Source: Candidatus Aminicenantes bacterium (lineage in GTDB: Bacteria; Acidobacteriota; Aminicenantia; Aminicenantales; UBA4085). Taken from it: DNA of 64,000 nt. Shown one piece after another: positions 8,703 through 17,876 of this stretch. The stretch is from contig JAPKZJ010000007.1 of NCBI GenBank assembly GCA_026393855.1, positions 1 through 64,000 of the forward strand, read 5' to 3'. The notes beneath the pieces are model-generated. The model made no database searches, was not told where the DNA came from, and saw only the letters and a list, made by a program, of their open reading frames with translations. Each line of letters opens with the position of its first letter. Positions within the stretch are counted from its first letter, which is position 1. A program made the position numbers and the translations under genes.

Positions 8703-9851
8703 ATGCCGCGTAAAATTCTGATTCTGTCCTTGGGTACTGTCCTGGCCGTCTTCGCCGGGCTCGGCTTCTACCGCATCCGGCATCTTCGGGAGCCGCTCGT
8801 CCTCGGCCCCGGCGTCACCGAAGTCAAAACGCTGTCCGAATATTTCCCGGCCCTCAAGGGCTCGGTCAACGACTGCCAGATCTACGTCCTGGGAGGCAGC
8901 AAGCCCGGCGGCGGCGTCCTCATCCTGGGCGGTTCGCACCCCGAAGAGCCCTCGGCCCGGCTGGCCGCCTGGATTCTGGCCGAGAACGGGGTCGTGGACC
9001 AGGGCCGGCTGTTCGTCGTCGCTTCCGCCAACCGCAGCGGCACGACCGTGACCCGCCCGGGCGGCGCCTACCCGGCCAGCTATACCATCCCGACCTCTTG
9101 GGGCGGCCAGGCCTTCCGGGTCGGCGACCGCTGGGCCAACCCACTCGACCAGTGGCCCGATCCCGAAGTCTATATCCACTATCCCTCCAAGCAGAATCTG
9201 GCCTACATGGACGTCCGCAACCTCAACCGGGCCTGGCCGGGGCGGCCCGACGGCACGCTGATCGAGAAGACCTGCTACGCCTTCATCGAGATGATCAAGC
9301 GGGAGAAGATCGACGTTGTTATCGACCTGCATGAGGCCGAATTGCAATATCCTGTCATCAGCACCATCGTCGCCCATCAAAAAGGGGCGGACCTGGCGGC
9401 CATGGCCTCGATGGTCATCTCGGGGGACGAGTTCAAAATCGGGGTGGAATACTCGCCCAAGGCCCTGCGCGGGCTGTCTCACCGCGAGATCGGAGACGCC
9501 ACGGACGCCGTTTCGCTGCTTCTCGAATCGCCCGAGCCCTTTCTCGATGCCACCCGCGGCCGGACCGACGCCAAGCTCCTGCTCACCGGACAGGACGAGT
9601 TCGTCGTCAAGGCCGGCAAGCACGGCCTGCTGTTCGAGAAGATCGACGCGAAAGGCTGGCCGATCGACGTCCGGGTGGGCCGTCACACGTCCACCATCCT
9701 GACCCTCCTCGACCTCTGGTCGCAGGACCACCCCGACCGGGCGGTCCTGCTCAAGGACGTGCCGAAGTACGCCGAGGTCATCGCCAAGGGGACGGGGGCA
9801 TTCCTTAAAGATCCCAAGGGAGTCGAGGCTTCACGCATCCGCTACGAATAG
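8703..9851 (+). CDS. Exported M14-superfamily hydrolase (succinylglutamate desuccinylase/aspartoacylase-like)
   Basis: The 382-residue protein has an N-terminal signal anchor (about residues 4-20). GGSHPEEPSAR supplies an H-x-x-E zinc motif and DVVIDLHEAE the later zinc histidine, as in the M14 carboxypeptidase and aspartoacylase superfamily. It would cleave an amide or peptide bond outside the cytoplasm. ATG 8703 follows GAGG by seven bases; ATG 8691 overlaps the preceding stop and is an alternative. It is the third gene of the permease operon, fitting release of a product taken up by that permease. It is convergent with the response regulator gene. Confidence 0.65.
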   Translation: MPRKILILSLGTVLAVFAGLGFYRIRHLREPLVLGPGVTEVKTLSEYFPALKGSVNDCQIYVLGGSKPGGGVLILGGSHPEEPSARLAAWILAENGVVDQGRLFVVASANRSGTTVTRPGGAYPASYTIPTSWGGQAFRVGDRWANPLDQWPDPEVYIHYPSKQNLAYMDVRNLNRAWPGRPDGTLIEKTCYAFIEMIKREKIDVVIDLHEAELQYPVISTIVAHQKGADLAAMASMVISGDEFKIGVEYSPKALRGLSHREIGDATDAVSLLLESPEPFLDATRGRTDAKLLLTGQDEFVVKAGKHGLLFEKIDAKGWPIDVRVGRHTSTILTLLDLWSQDHPDRAVLLKDVPKYAEVIAKGTGAFLKDPKGVEASRIRYE

Positions 9852-9868
9852 CCGCGCCGCCGAGCCTG

Positions 9869-10573
9869 TCAAGATCGGAATCGATATCCGACCCCATAAA
9901 CCGTCTGGATGTGACGGGGCTCGGCCGGATCGTCCTCGATCTTCTGCCGCAGCTTGGCAATGTGCTGGTCCAGGGTGCGAGTCGTCCCTTCATAGCGGAC
10001 GCCCCAGATCTCGTCCAGCAGGGTGAAGCGCTCCACCACCTCGCCGTCGTGGCGGAGGAAGAAGCGCAGCAGCTCGATCTCGCGGGCCGTCACGGCGAAG
10101 CCGCGGCCGGCCTTCGTGCCGGTGAAGGTTTTGGGATCGACGGAAACGTCACCGAAGGTCAAGGGGGATCCGTCGGGCGTTTCGCCCGCCGCGGCCTCGC
10201 GGGAAGCGGCCCGGCGCAGCGCCGCCCGGACCCGGGCCACGAGCTCGGCCACCCCGAACGGCTTGACGATGTAGTCGTCCGCCCCCAGCTCCAGCCCGAC
10301 CACCTTGTCCACCTCCTGCCCCTTGGCCGTCAGCATCAGGATCGGGGTCAGGGCGTCGCCGCGGCGGATTTCCCGGCAGACGTCCAGGCCGCTTTTCTCC
10401 GGGATCATGATGTCGAGTAGGATCAAGGCCGGTTTTCCGGACCGGTAGGCGGCAAGGGCGGCGGGGCCGTTCGTGGCGGAATCGACCGCGAAGTCTTCCC
10501 CCTCCAGGAGGTCGACCAGGCCGGTCAGGATGGAAGCGTCGTCCTCGACGACGAGGATCCTCGGTTTGTTCAT
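9869..10573 (-). CDS. OmpR/PhoB-type response regulator
   Basis: The 234-residue regulator has a receiver domain (about 1-120) with acidic pocket EDD near the N-terminus, phospho-acceptor aspartate in ILLDIMIP and the conserved lysine in MLTAKGQE. A winged-helix DNA-binding domain (about 135-232) ends in YGVGYRF, typical of OmpR proteins. Its ATG overlaps the stop of the histidine kinase gene (ATGA), so the pair is translationally coupled and certainly cognate. Target genes are unknown; the ARPP-1 gene just upstream in the operon is a possible output or input. Confidence 0.92.
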   Translation of the reverse strand: MNKPRILVVEDDASILTGLVDLLEGEDFAVDSATNGPAALAAYRSGKPALILLDIMIPEKSGLDVCREIRRGDALTPILMLTAKGQEVDKVVGLELGADDYIVKPFGVAELVARVRAALRRAASREAAAGETPDGSPLTFGDVSVDPKTFTGTKAGRGFAVTAREIELLRFFLRHDGEVVERFTLLDEIWGVRYEGTTRTLDQHIAKLRQKIEDDPAEPRHIQTVYGVGYRFRS

Positions 10574-12558
10574 GGCCGGCCCGCCTCCGGGAGCGAAATG
10601 CGGAATACGCTGCCTCCCCCCTCCCGGGCGGCGAACGAGACGTCGCCGCCGAGGTCCCGCAGGATGCGGCGGGCGATGGTCAGCCCCAGGCCCGAGCCGC
10701 GTACGGGCGCGGTCAGGGTCGTGTCGACGCGGTAGAACTCGCGAAAGATCTTCTCCCGCTCGGCCGGCGGGACGCCGATGCCCCGGTCCTTGACGTCGAC
10801 GCAGACCGTCCCCCCCTCCCGTCCGACTTCGACCTCGATGCTCTTCACGCCGGCCGAGTACTTCTCGGCGTTCGACAGAAGATTAAGGACGGCCTGCTTG
10901 ACGGCCTCCTCGTCGGCCTCGACGACCGACGACTCCGCCCCATCATGAAAGACGACCGAGAATCCGGCCGGCTCCAGCCGAGTCCGCTCGCTCTCGACCA
11001 GCGCCTCGACCAGGGCGCCGAGGTCGAACCGCTTCCGGGCATAAGCCCGCCGCCCCTTCTCCATGCGCGAGAAGTCCAGGACGTTGTTGATCAGCCGGGT
11101 CAGCCGCTCCGTCTCCGAGGCCATCAGGCCGAGGTATTTCTTCTGTTTATCGGGGTCGGGCTGACGGCCGTCCTTGAGCATTTCCGAGAACATCCGGATC
11201 GAGGTCAGTGGCGTCTTGAGCTCGTGCGAGACATTGGTCACGAAGGTCGTCTTCTGCCGGGCCAGGGCCATTTCGCTCCGCACGGTCGCCAGGACGACCG
11301 TCCCACCCGAAAGGATGACGACAAACATGGCCAGGATGATCAGGATGGTCAGGTAGCGGGTCGCCCGAGCCCGCGAGGCCAAAGCCCCGGGGTCCGTGGC
11401 GTAGGCGGCCGCCTCCCAGCGGGGGAGAATCTCGCTCACCTCACGGGCCGCTACGGGCCGGCGCCAGTCGCGCCCCTCCTGCCCGGCCGGGGTGACCAGC
11501 GGACGCCCGTTCTCGTCCAGAAAGGTCAGGATGCGGGCCGGCGAATAGACGTCGGGCAGGCGCGCCAGGAGCGCGGCCTTGGCCGAGCCGTCGTCCAGCC
11601 GGCAGCCGACGATCCGGCCCGAGGGCAGGCGCTTCCAGAACAGCCAGCCGAGCTTCTCCTCGATGAACCGCGGGATGAGACCGGCCTCCCGGCCCGCCGT
11701 GATCTCGCTGAAGCGGCGCGGTTCGGAAATATAGATGGATTCGGTGCGCGGCGCCGCGGAAGCGGGGGACGGCGCGGGCGCCCCCCCGGCCGGCCGGACG
11801 TTGCGGGTTTCCGCCTTCTGACCCATGCGGGCAGCTTCGTCGTAAACCCGCTTGCGGGCGGCGTCGCTCTGCTCGAACTCGGACAAGGCCTGCTGTTCGG
11901 CCCGGACATCCTCGATCTTGGACTTGGCCGCGAGTTTGTCGCCGGCGTCTTTTTCGGCCGTCGCGGCAGGAGCGGCAGCCCCGACTTTCATTTGCATCAT
12001 CACCGGCGCTTCGGCCCGTTGCGCGGCATCCTTCTTGCTCTCGCCTTTAACCTCCCCCGGATTCGCGGCCATCAATTTTTCCGCCGTCCCCTGATCGCCT
12101 CCTCCCCCGGTGACCTGGTCCCGGTAGAGAAGAGCCGCGTTCTGATAGAACGGGATCGCGGCCGCGTCGCTGATGAACTCGCGGTTCCAATTGAGGAAGG
12201 ACAAATCCGCGGCATCGAGATAAGCGGTGCGCGTCGGCCAAAGGATGCGGAAATCGGAATCCAGTAGAAACGGCACGCCGACCAGGGGGGCCGCCTTCTT
12301 CCAGGCCGCGAAGGCGGCCCGGGGATCGCTCCCGGGATCGGCGGGGGCGGAGGCGGAGAGCAATTCCTCGATCCGTCCCAGGTTCTCGCGGACCAAGGCC
12401 ACGGCATAGGTCAGCTCCGCATCCAGGCTCTGAGCCAGCCGCTTTTCCAGGAACGCCTCTTCCCGGCCGAGAGAGCGGACCGAGAGAACGGCCAGGACGG
12501 CGCAGGGGACGAGGACGGCGACGACAAAGACGAGCCGCAGATGCCTGGAAAGCCTCAT
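10570..12558 (-). CDS. Membrane sensor histidine kinase
   Basis: The 662-residue kinase has a membrane helix at about 9-27, a large extracytoplasmic sensor region to about 395 including an Ala/Lys-rich segment, and a second helix near 400-422. A HisKA domain follows with phospho-acceptor histidine in VSHELKTPLTSI, then HATPase_c with the N-box (LLSNAEKYS) and G-boxes (DRGIGVP, GSGLGL). It phosphorylates the overlapping OmpR-type regulator. The sensor part is unusually long and contains a low-complexity linker, and the signal is not identifiable. GAGGGAC precedes ATG 12558. Confidence 0.9.
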   Translation of the reverse strand: MRLSRHLRLVFVVAVLVPCAVLAVLSVRSLGREEAFLEKRLAQSLDAELTYAVALVRENLGRIEELLSASAPADPGSDPRAAFAAWKKAAPLVGVPFLLDSDFRILWPTRTAYLDAADLSFLNWNREFISDAAAIPFYQNAALLYRDQVTGGGGDQGTAEKLMAANPGEVKGESKKDAAQRAEAPVMMQMKVGAAAPAATAEKDAGDKLAAKSKIEDVRAEQQALSEFEQSDAARKRVYDEAARMGQKAETRNVRPAGGAPAPSPASAAPRTESIYISEPRRFSEITAGREAGLIPRFIEEKLGWLFWKRLPSGRIVGCRLDDGSAKAALLARLPDVYSPARILTFLDENGRPLVTPAGQEGRDWRRPVAAREVSEILPRWEAAAYATDPGALASRARATRYLTILIILAMFVVILSGGTVVLATVRSEMALARQKTTFVTNVSHELKTPLTSIRMFSEMLKDGRQPDPDKQKKYLGLMASETERLTRLINNVLDFSRMEKGRRAYARKRFDLGALVEALVESERTRLEPAGFSVVFHDGAESSVVEADEEAVKQAVLNLLSNAEKYSAGVKSIEVEVGREGGTVCVDVKDRGIGVPPAEREKIFREFYRVDTTLTAPVRGSGLGLTIARRILRDLGGDVSFAAREGGGSVFRISLPEAGRP

Positions 12559-12581
12559 GTCCCTCTCCGCGTATTATAGCC

Positions 12582-13670
12582 TCATCGCCCATCCCGGATC
12601 ACCCGGATTCTCTGCTCGGGGCCGTCGGTCCCGGTCACCTTCGTCCGGTCATCCTCTTGAGCGAAGGCGGCCAGATGGGCCACCGCCTGGTCGACGACCA
12701 GCGCCTGGACGTTGACGTCCTTGTCCAGGAAGGAATGCTCGAAGCCCAGGTCGAGGCCCTTCTTGATCTGATAGTCCTTGTCGAGCAGGGCTTTCAGGAA
12801 GTCGGCCGCCGCTTCCGGCTTCAGCGACCCTTCGCCCCGGCGGCCCAGGGCGGCCAGGGCGGACGACCGCAGGATCTTCGGCCATTGCTTTTGGAAGAGG
12901 GCCGGGTCGGCGAAGAGATCCGCGCTGACGATCCGCCCGCCCAGTCCGATCACGACCCCGACCGTGTCCTTCATCAGCCGCGGGATCGCGGTCATCCGGT
13001 CCTCGATCTCAGCGATTTGCTTCTTGGCCCCGGCGGACTCGTAGGCGTCCTGGTAGGCGCCGGTGGGGGAAGCCGCCCCGACCCGGGCATTCTGTTCGGC
13101 CACCCGGTCCCAGATCTCGGTCTGGGCAGCCTCGCCCTTGGCCATGGCCTTGGCCCGCAGGTCGTACGTCCCGATGTTGTTCTTGGTCGTGAAACCGGGC
13201 GAGACGGCCGTCCAGCGGCCGTGCTCGACGCAGAAGACGGGGACCACGAGATTGCGGGTGCCCGGGCCGAGCAGAAGGTCCGAGGCCAGGATGCGGTCCT
13301 GTCGGGCCCCGGTCAGGATCTCGCCGCCCATCAGGTAGATCGTGCGCTTGGACAGGTTCGAGATCCGGACCTGCGGCACGCGCCCGCCGTCGAGCTCGCC
13401 CACTTCGATCCAGCCGTTCTTGACCGCCTCGTCGAACATCACCCAGTCCTTGGGCCGGGGCGCGTCCGTCCGGTAGACCGGGACGATCGTCAGCCCCTGG
13501 TGGGTCACGGGGCGGCCCACCTCGAGGACCCTGACCAGGGACGGAATCGGGCCGTTCTTGTCGGCCGCCGGAGCCGCCCCCGCCGCGAGAAGAAACCCGC
13601 CCAGGACCAGGAGAGCCAACGCGGCCCGCCGACCCATGCCCTTGGTGACCTTGGTGTTCGTCTTGTTCAT
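12582..13670 (-). CDS. Exported ARPP-1/DUF6569-type protein
   Basis: The 362-residue protein has a signal peptide (about 13-35, ALALLVLGGFLLAAGAAPAA). The following domain, with LEVGRPVTHQGLTIVPVY, SNLSKRTIYLMGGEILTGA and RQDRILASDLLL, matches my recollection of the ARG/phosphatase-associated protein family (ARPP-1, DUF6569), whose biochemical role is unknown. GGAGG precedes ATG 13670. It is the first gene of an operon with the downstream kinase and regulator, so it may supply or modulate the signal. It faces DUF1015 across a 133-base promoter region. Confidence 0.6.
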   Translation of the reverse strand: MNKTNTKVTKGMGRRAALALLVLGGFLLAAGAAPAADKNGPIPSLVRVLEVGRPVTHQGLTIVPVYRTDAPRPKDWVMFDEAVKNGWIEVGELDGGRVPQVRISNLSKRTIYLMGGEILTGARQDRILASDLLLGPGTRNLVVPVFCVEHGRWTAVSPGFTTKNNIGTYDLRAKAMAKGEAAQTEIWDRVAEQNARVGAASPTGAYQDAYESAGAKKQIAEIEDRMTAIPRLMKDTVGVVIGLGGRIVSADLFADPALFQKQWPKILRSSALAALGRRGEGSLKPEAAADFLKALLDKDYQIKKGLDLGFEHSFLDKDVNVQALVVDQAVAHLAAFAQEDDRTKVTGTDGPEQRIRVIRDGR

Positions 13671-13766
13671 GGTGTTTGACCTCCGTCGTATTCAACATAC
13701 GCGGAGCCGGCCTCCCGATTGTCACCCAAGCGCAAAACGATTGTAAAAAGATCGTCTCTTTTAGGC

Positions 13767-13797
13767 TATAATTTCCCTCCATACGTCCTCGCGAGGA
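13767..13797 (+). promoter_or_regulatory. -10 box and ribosome site of the DUF1015 gene
   Basis: A perfect TATAAT lies at 13767-13772, 31 bases before the ATG. An upstream TTGTAA at 13741-13746 is 20 bases away, longer than ideal, so the -35 assignment is weak. A GAGGAG ribosome site is at 13792-13797. The same 133-base gap must hold the divergent promoter for the ARPP-1 operon. Confidence 0.5.
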
Positions 13798-13803
13798 GCC
13801 TCT

Positions 13804-15147
13804 ATGCGCACTTATAATTCGATCGCCCTGGGCATTCCGGATACCCTACTGCCCCGGGAAGGCACCGACCTGGCCAAGTGGGCCGTCATCGCCTGCGACC
13901 AATACACGTCCGAGCCCGATTATTGGGCCAAGGCGGCATCGACGGTCGGCAACGCCCCCTCGGCCCTCAACCTGATCTATCCCGAAGTCTTCCTGCACGA
14001 GGCGGAGGCCGAGAAGAGCGCCCGCATCGCCCGCATCCGGGAGACGATGGCCCGCTATTTGAGCGAAGGCCTGTTTCAGCCCCGCGAAGGCATGGTCTAC
14101 GTGGAGCGGACGACCGGCGGCCACACCCGGCGCGGGCTGGTGGTCTGCCTCGACCTGGAAGCCTATGACTACCGCAAGAGCTCGACGACCCTGATCCGGG
14201 CCACCGAGGGCACCATCCTCGACCGGATCCCACCCCGGGTCCGGATCCGCGACGGGGCGGCCCTCGAGACGCCCCACATCATGGTCCTTATCGACGACCC
14301 CGCCGACGCGGTCATCGGCCCGCTTACAGCGGCCAAAGCCAAGCTGCCGCGGCTCTACGATTTCGAGCTGATGCTGGGCTCGGGGCATTTGGTCGGATAC
14401 CGGGTCGGCAACCCGGCGGTCGAATCGGGGATCGTCAAGGCCCTGGCCGCCCTGGCCGACCCCGCGACGTTCGCCGTCAAGTACGGCCTGCCGACGGGCA
14501 CCCCGGTGATCCTCTATGCCATGGGCGACGGCAACCACTCCCTGGCCACAGCCAAAACGATCTGGGAAACGACCAAGGAAAAGGCGGCCGACAAGTCCGC
14601 GGTCATGGCTTCACCCCTGCGATACGCCATGGTCGAGCTGGTCAACCTGCACGACCCCGCTCTGGTTTTCGAGCCCATCCACCGGGTGGTGTTCGACATC
14701 GCTCCCGGCCGCGATCTGTTGACCGAAGCCATAGCCTTCTACGGCGGCGCGGCCGAATACGCTCCGATGTGCTGCGAACATGTCATGCGGGAAACGATCG
14801 ATGAGCAGTCGGGCCGGCCCCACAAGATCGGGATCGCGACCCAATCCGGATTCGGCCTGCTCGAGATCGCCACGTCCGGCTCCAACCTCGCCGTCGGCTC
14901 GCTGCAGGGCTTCCTGGACGAGTTCCTCAAGACCGGCGGCGCCCGCGAGATCGACTACGTCCACGGAGCGGAGGCCGCGATCGCCCTGGGCGGCAAGCCC
15001 GGAAACTGGGGCTTCCTCCTCCCGGCGATGCGCAAGGAGGACCTGTTCAAAACCGTCATCCTGGACGGCGTCACGCCCCGCAAGACTTTTTCGATGGGCG
15101 AGGCCTGGGAGAAGCGTTTCTACATGGAAGCCCGCCGGCTCGGCTGA
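13804..15147 (+). CDS. DUF1015 family protein
   Basis: The 447-residue cytoplasmic protein matches DUF1015. It has the N-terminal W-x-V-I-A-C-D-Q-Y-T-S-E-P-x-Y-W block (WAVIACDQYTSEPDYW, about 26-41), a long middle domain and the signature MGDGNHSLATAK around residue 240. The family is widespread and lacks a firmly assigned reaction, and its conserved acidic/His motif suggests catalysis. It is a single-gene unit with its own promoter, followed 20 bases later by a hairpin-rich inverted-repeat element that may serve as the 3' end. Confidence 0.85.
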   Translation: MRTYNSIALGIPDTLLPREGTDLAKWAVIACDQYTSEPDYWAKAASTVGNAPSALNLIYPEVFLHEAEAEKSARIARIRETMARYLSEGLFQPREGMVYVERTTGGHTRRGLVVCLDLEAYDYRKSSTTLIRATEGTILDRIPPRVRIRDGAALETPHIMVLIDDPADAVIGPLTAAKAKLPRLYDFELMLGSGHLVGYRVGNPAVESGIVKALAALADPATFAVKYGLPTGTPVILYAMGDGNHSLATAKTIWETTKEKAADKSAVMASPLRYAMVELVNLHDPALVFEPIHRVVFDIAPGRDLLTEAIAFYGGAAEYAPMCCEHVMRETIDEQSGRPHKIGIATQSGFGLLEIATSGSNLAVGSLQGFLDEFLKTGGAREIDYVHGAEAAIALGGKPGNWGFLLPAMRKEDLFKTVILDGVTPRKTFSMGEAWEKRFYMEARRLG

Positions 15148-15167
15148 GCCTCGGCCTCATAAAAGGT

Positions 15168-15706
15168 TCATCGCCCGATTCCGGGGAGGCGGTTCGGGGT
15201 ATCGGCCCGGCAACGCTTTGATAGTTCTCGCCAGGACAGTTGTTTCAACAGTCCTCGCGAGGGCGGCTTCGGGCTCTACTCGCCTTTTCCCACAGCTCTC
15301 CTCGGCGCCTCCAGCGCTTCGCAGTCCTCGGAGGGACGTCGCCCCGACCGTCCCCGCGAGGGCGGAACTCCGCATTCGAGATCTCCCGGTCTTGGAGACC
15401 TCCCACTCCGTTTCGATTACGTTAAATAGTCGCGTGCTCAAACAGCCCTCGGCACATGCAGCCGAAGGCGCTATCCAATCCCCGCCTTCGAAGGCGGGGT
15501 AGGGGTGGTGATATCAATGAGAATAAGAGTGTTGTGCGCCTTCGGAATAAAAATCTTTGCCCTCGCGATTTCGCCGTCGGCCGATCTTGCTGCGTTGTTC
15601 CCTCACCACAATCACGGCTGTAGAAGAGACCGTTCACGCAGCATGATACCGTTACCCCCAACGGCACACCCCGAACCGCTCTAGTCTCCCTAGAATCGGC
15701 CGATGA
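15168..15706 (-). mobile_element. Hairpin-rich terminal-inverted-repeat element, copy A (about 539 bp)
   Basis: The ends are inverted repeats: TCATCGCCCGATTC at the left and the reverse complement of TCATCGGCCGATTC at the right, each followed by GCGGTTCGGGGT. The interior shares long blocks, in reverse orientation, with the copies at 39,479, 45,474 and 62,428. Examples are TTTGAGCACGCGAC, AATCGAAACGGAGTGGG, GACTGCGAAGCGCTGGAGG and the CCTCGCGGGGAC hairpins. Like the 62,428 copy it carries an extra block of about 85 bases containing GGTATCATGCTGCGTGAAC. It has no plausible coding frame. It fills the space between the DUF1015 stop and the TonB-receptor stop, ending seven bases from the latter. 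Confidence 0.8.
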
Positions 15707-15712
15707 TTTTTT

Positions 15713-17875
15713 TTACAAGAGAATATAGACGCCGAGGAATATCGTCCGGCCGAAGATGGACCGCTGGTCCTTGCGCTCGGCGTAGTCGGCACCGTAATCG
15801 TAGCTCGAGATATTGGCGGTGTCGAGGACGTTGGTCAGCCCATAGTAAAAAATAGCCGCCGTTTTCCCGATCGTCACCATTTGGCTGCCACTGAGGTCGA
15901 TCCGGGAGTACCCGGGATAGCGGGCGCTCATCGGGGCCCCCCAGACCGGATCGTAAGCCGCCTCCGCCGCATCCCATTCCCGCCCCAGAAGCGGAGTCAC
16001 GGGCCGGCCGGAAGCGGCCGATATCCTGGCCGAGAGCGAACCGCCTTTGAATTTTCGGGATACAATCAGCGTCCCCGCGTGGCGGATTTCGTAGGGCGAG
16101 GGAGCCAATTCCCCTACCCCGCCTTCCAGGCGGCGCGAAGAAAGATAATTATAGACGGCGATGAAGTCCCAAGCCGAACCCTTGGACTTGAAAAACAGCT
16201 CCGCCCCGCGGGCATAGCCGCGCCCGCCGTTGGTCGTCTCCCCCGCCGGACCGGACAGAAACAGGCCCCGGTATTCCTTATCGTAAACCGTGGCCCGGAC
16301 CTCGAGGGTCTCCCGGACCCGGTCGAAGCTCAGGGCGGCGTGGATGGCCGAAGGAGGGGCCAGGCCCGGCGTCCGGGCCAAAGAGGCGAAATCGCCGAAC
16401 TGATGGTACTGTCCGGCGGAGAGGCGGATCGTGTCGGACTTGGCGGCGAGGTAAGCCAGGGAAAAACGGGGATCGACCGCCGTCCGCGAACCGTTCGCGT
16501 CCAAATGGGCCAAGCGGGCACCCGCCGTGATAAAGATCTTCGGCGCGACCCGGAAGCGGTCGTTGACGAAAAAGCCGGTCCGCGTCCCGTCCATCGTCCA
16601 GTCGGCATCGGGAATGGTCGGAAGTCCCTGCCGGACCCGGCGTCGGACGACATCGCCGCCGAACTCGAGATAGTGGCGCTCCAGGTCCCAGGAGGCGTCG
16701 GCGCGCAGTTGAAAGGCCCGATCGCCGCTCTCGGCCCGGAAGCCTCCGAGCTCGTCATATATCGAGCGGTAGTCCGTCCAGGCGGCCACCGCCCGGGTCG
16801 TGATTTTGCTCCCCCAAGCCGCCGTCCAGGTCAGCCCGGCCATGGCGTTTTCGGAGGAGGCGTTGAAGGCGTCGCCCTGGGTGAAGCGGTAGTCATCGCG
16901 AAAGCCGTAAATCCGAAGCTTGTGGGAAGCGCCCAGGGGCAGGATGAGCTTGCCGAAGCCCTGGGCGGTGCGGAAGGCCTGCCCCTCCCGGCCGTTAAGC
17001 CAGGTCATGACGTCGGACCAGCCTCTGTTATAGCTGCCGATAAATCCGCCGCCCTCGCCGACGGGAACGCCCAAATAGCTGGTCAGCCCCAGAACCGAAA
17101 GCCCCAGGTTCAGCTCGGTTCGCGGCGCCGCGTCCTTGGCGGTCAGGGCCATGACCCCGGACAAGAGGTCGCCGTAGCGGGGGTGAACACCGCTCGTGGA
17201 GACGCTGAAGCCGTCGATGATCTGATTGTCGAAGACGCTGAAATAGCTCTCATGGAGCGATTCGCTGAGGAAGGGATGGCTGATCTCGATGCCGTCGAAG
17301 TAATAGCCGACCTCGCGCGGAGCGCCGCCGCGGATGAGCAGCCCGGAGGAGTCCGGCAGAGAGTTGACCCCGGGGAGGACATGGCTGGCATAGAGCGGAT
17401 CAGCCGCAGCCCCGGGGACCCGATAGACGTCCATCTTGCCTAACGATACGGTCCGCGGGCTCGTTCCGTCGGACACGATGCTGTCGGCCGATACGGTCAC
17501 TTCCTTGGCCGGGAGCGGCTCCAGATCGAGCTCCACCATGACCGGCGAGCCGGGCTTGGCGAGAATTTCCTTTTTCTGGTACCCCAAAAGGTAGACGACA
17601 AGCCGGACTCCTGCCTCCGGGACAGCCGCGACGGTCAGGCGGAACCGCCCGTCCGATCCCGCCGATACGCCCCCGCCGCCGGCGATCATGACATAGGCCG
17701 GAAGAGGATCTTTCGACTCCCGGTCCAGGACCCGGCCTTCGACGACGGCCTTGGCCTGCCCCGAAGCCTCGGGCTTGTCCTCACACGCCGAGGCCCGCGC
17801 AGACAGCCCGGGGACGACGACAAGGGAAGCCAAGGCCAGAAGCAGGCCAAGAAGAAAGCGCCGGGTTCGGACCAT
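15713..17875 (-). CDS. TonB-dependent outer-membrane receptor
   Basis: The 720-residue protein has a signal peptide (about 5-30), a carboxypeptidase-regulatory-like domain (about 40-110: AVVEGRVLDRESKDPLPAYV), a plug domain (LLIRGGAPREVGYYFDGIEI) and a beta-barrel of alternating aromatic strands. It sits in the outer membrane and imports an unknown ligand using TonB energy. It is shorter than many such receptors and ends in leucines rather than the usual aromatic residue. The start is at ATG 17875, one base after the stop of the TPR gene. It is the last gene of the operon controlled at 19,701-19,753. Confidence 0.8.
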   Translation of the reverse strand: MVRTRRFLLGLLLALASLVVVPGLSARASACEDKPEASGQAKAVVEGRVLDRESKDPLPAYVMIAGGGGVSAGSDGRFRLTVAAVPEAGVRLVVYLLGYQKKEILAKPGSPVMVELDLEPLPAKEVTVSADSIVSDGTSPRTVSLGKMDVYRVPGAAADPLYASHVLPGVNSLPDSSGLLIRGGAPREVGYYFDGIEISHPFLSESLHESYFSVFDNQIIDGFSVSTSGVHPRYGDLLSGVMALTAKDAAPRTELNLGLSVLGLTSYLGVPVGEGGGFIGSYNRGWSDVMTWLNGREGQAFRTAQGFGKLILPLGASHKLRIYGFRDDYRFTQGDAFNASSENAMAGLTWTAAWGSKITTRAVAAWTDYRSIYDELGGFRAESGDRAFQLRADASWDLERHYLEFGGDVVRRRVRQGLPTIPDADWTMDGTRTGFFVNDRFRVAPKIFITAGARLAHLDANGSRTAVDPRFSLAYLAAKSDTIRLSAGQYHQFGDFASLARTPGLAPPSAIHAALSFDRVRETLEVRATVYDKEYRGLFLSGPAGETTNGGRGYARGAELFFKSKGSAWDFIAVYNYLSSRRLEGGVGELAPSPYEIRHAGTLIVSRKFKGGSLSARISAASGRPVTPLLGREWDAAEAAYDPVWGAPMSARYPGYSRIDLSGSQMVTIGKTAAIFYYGLTNVLDTANISSYDYGADYAERKDQRSIFGRTIFLGVYILL

Positions 17876-17876
17876 G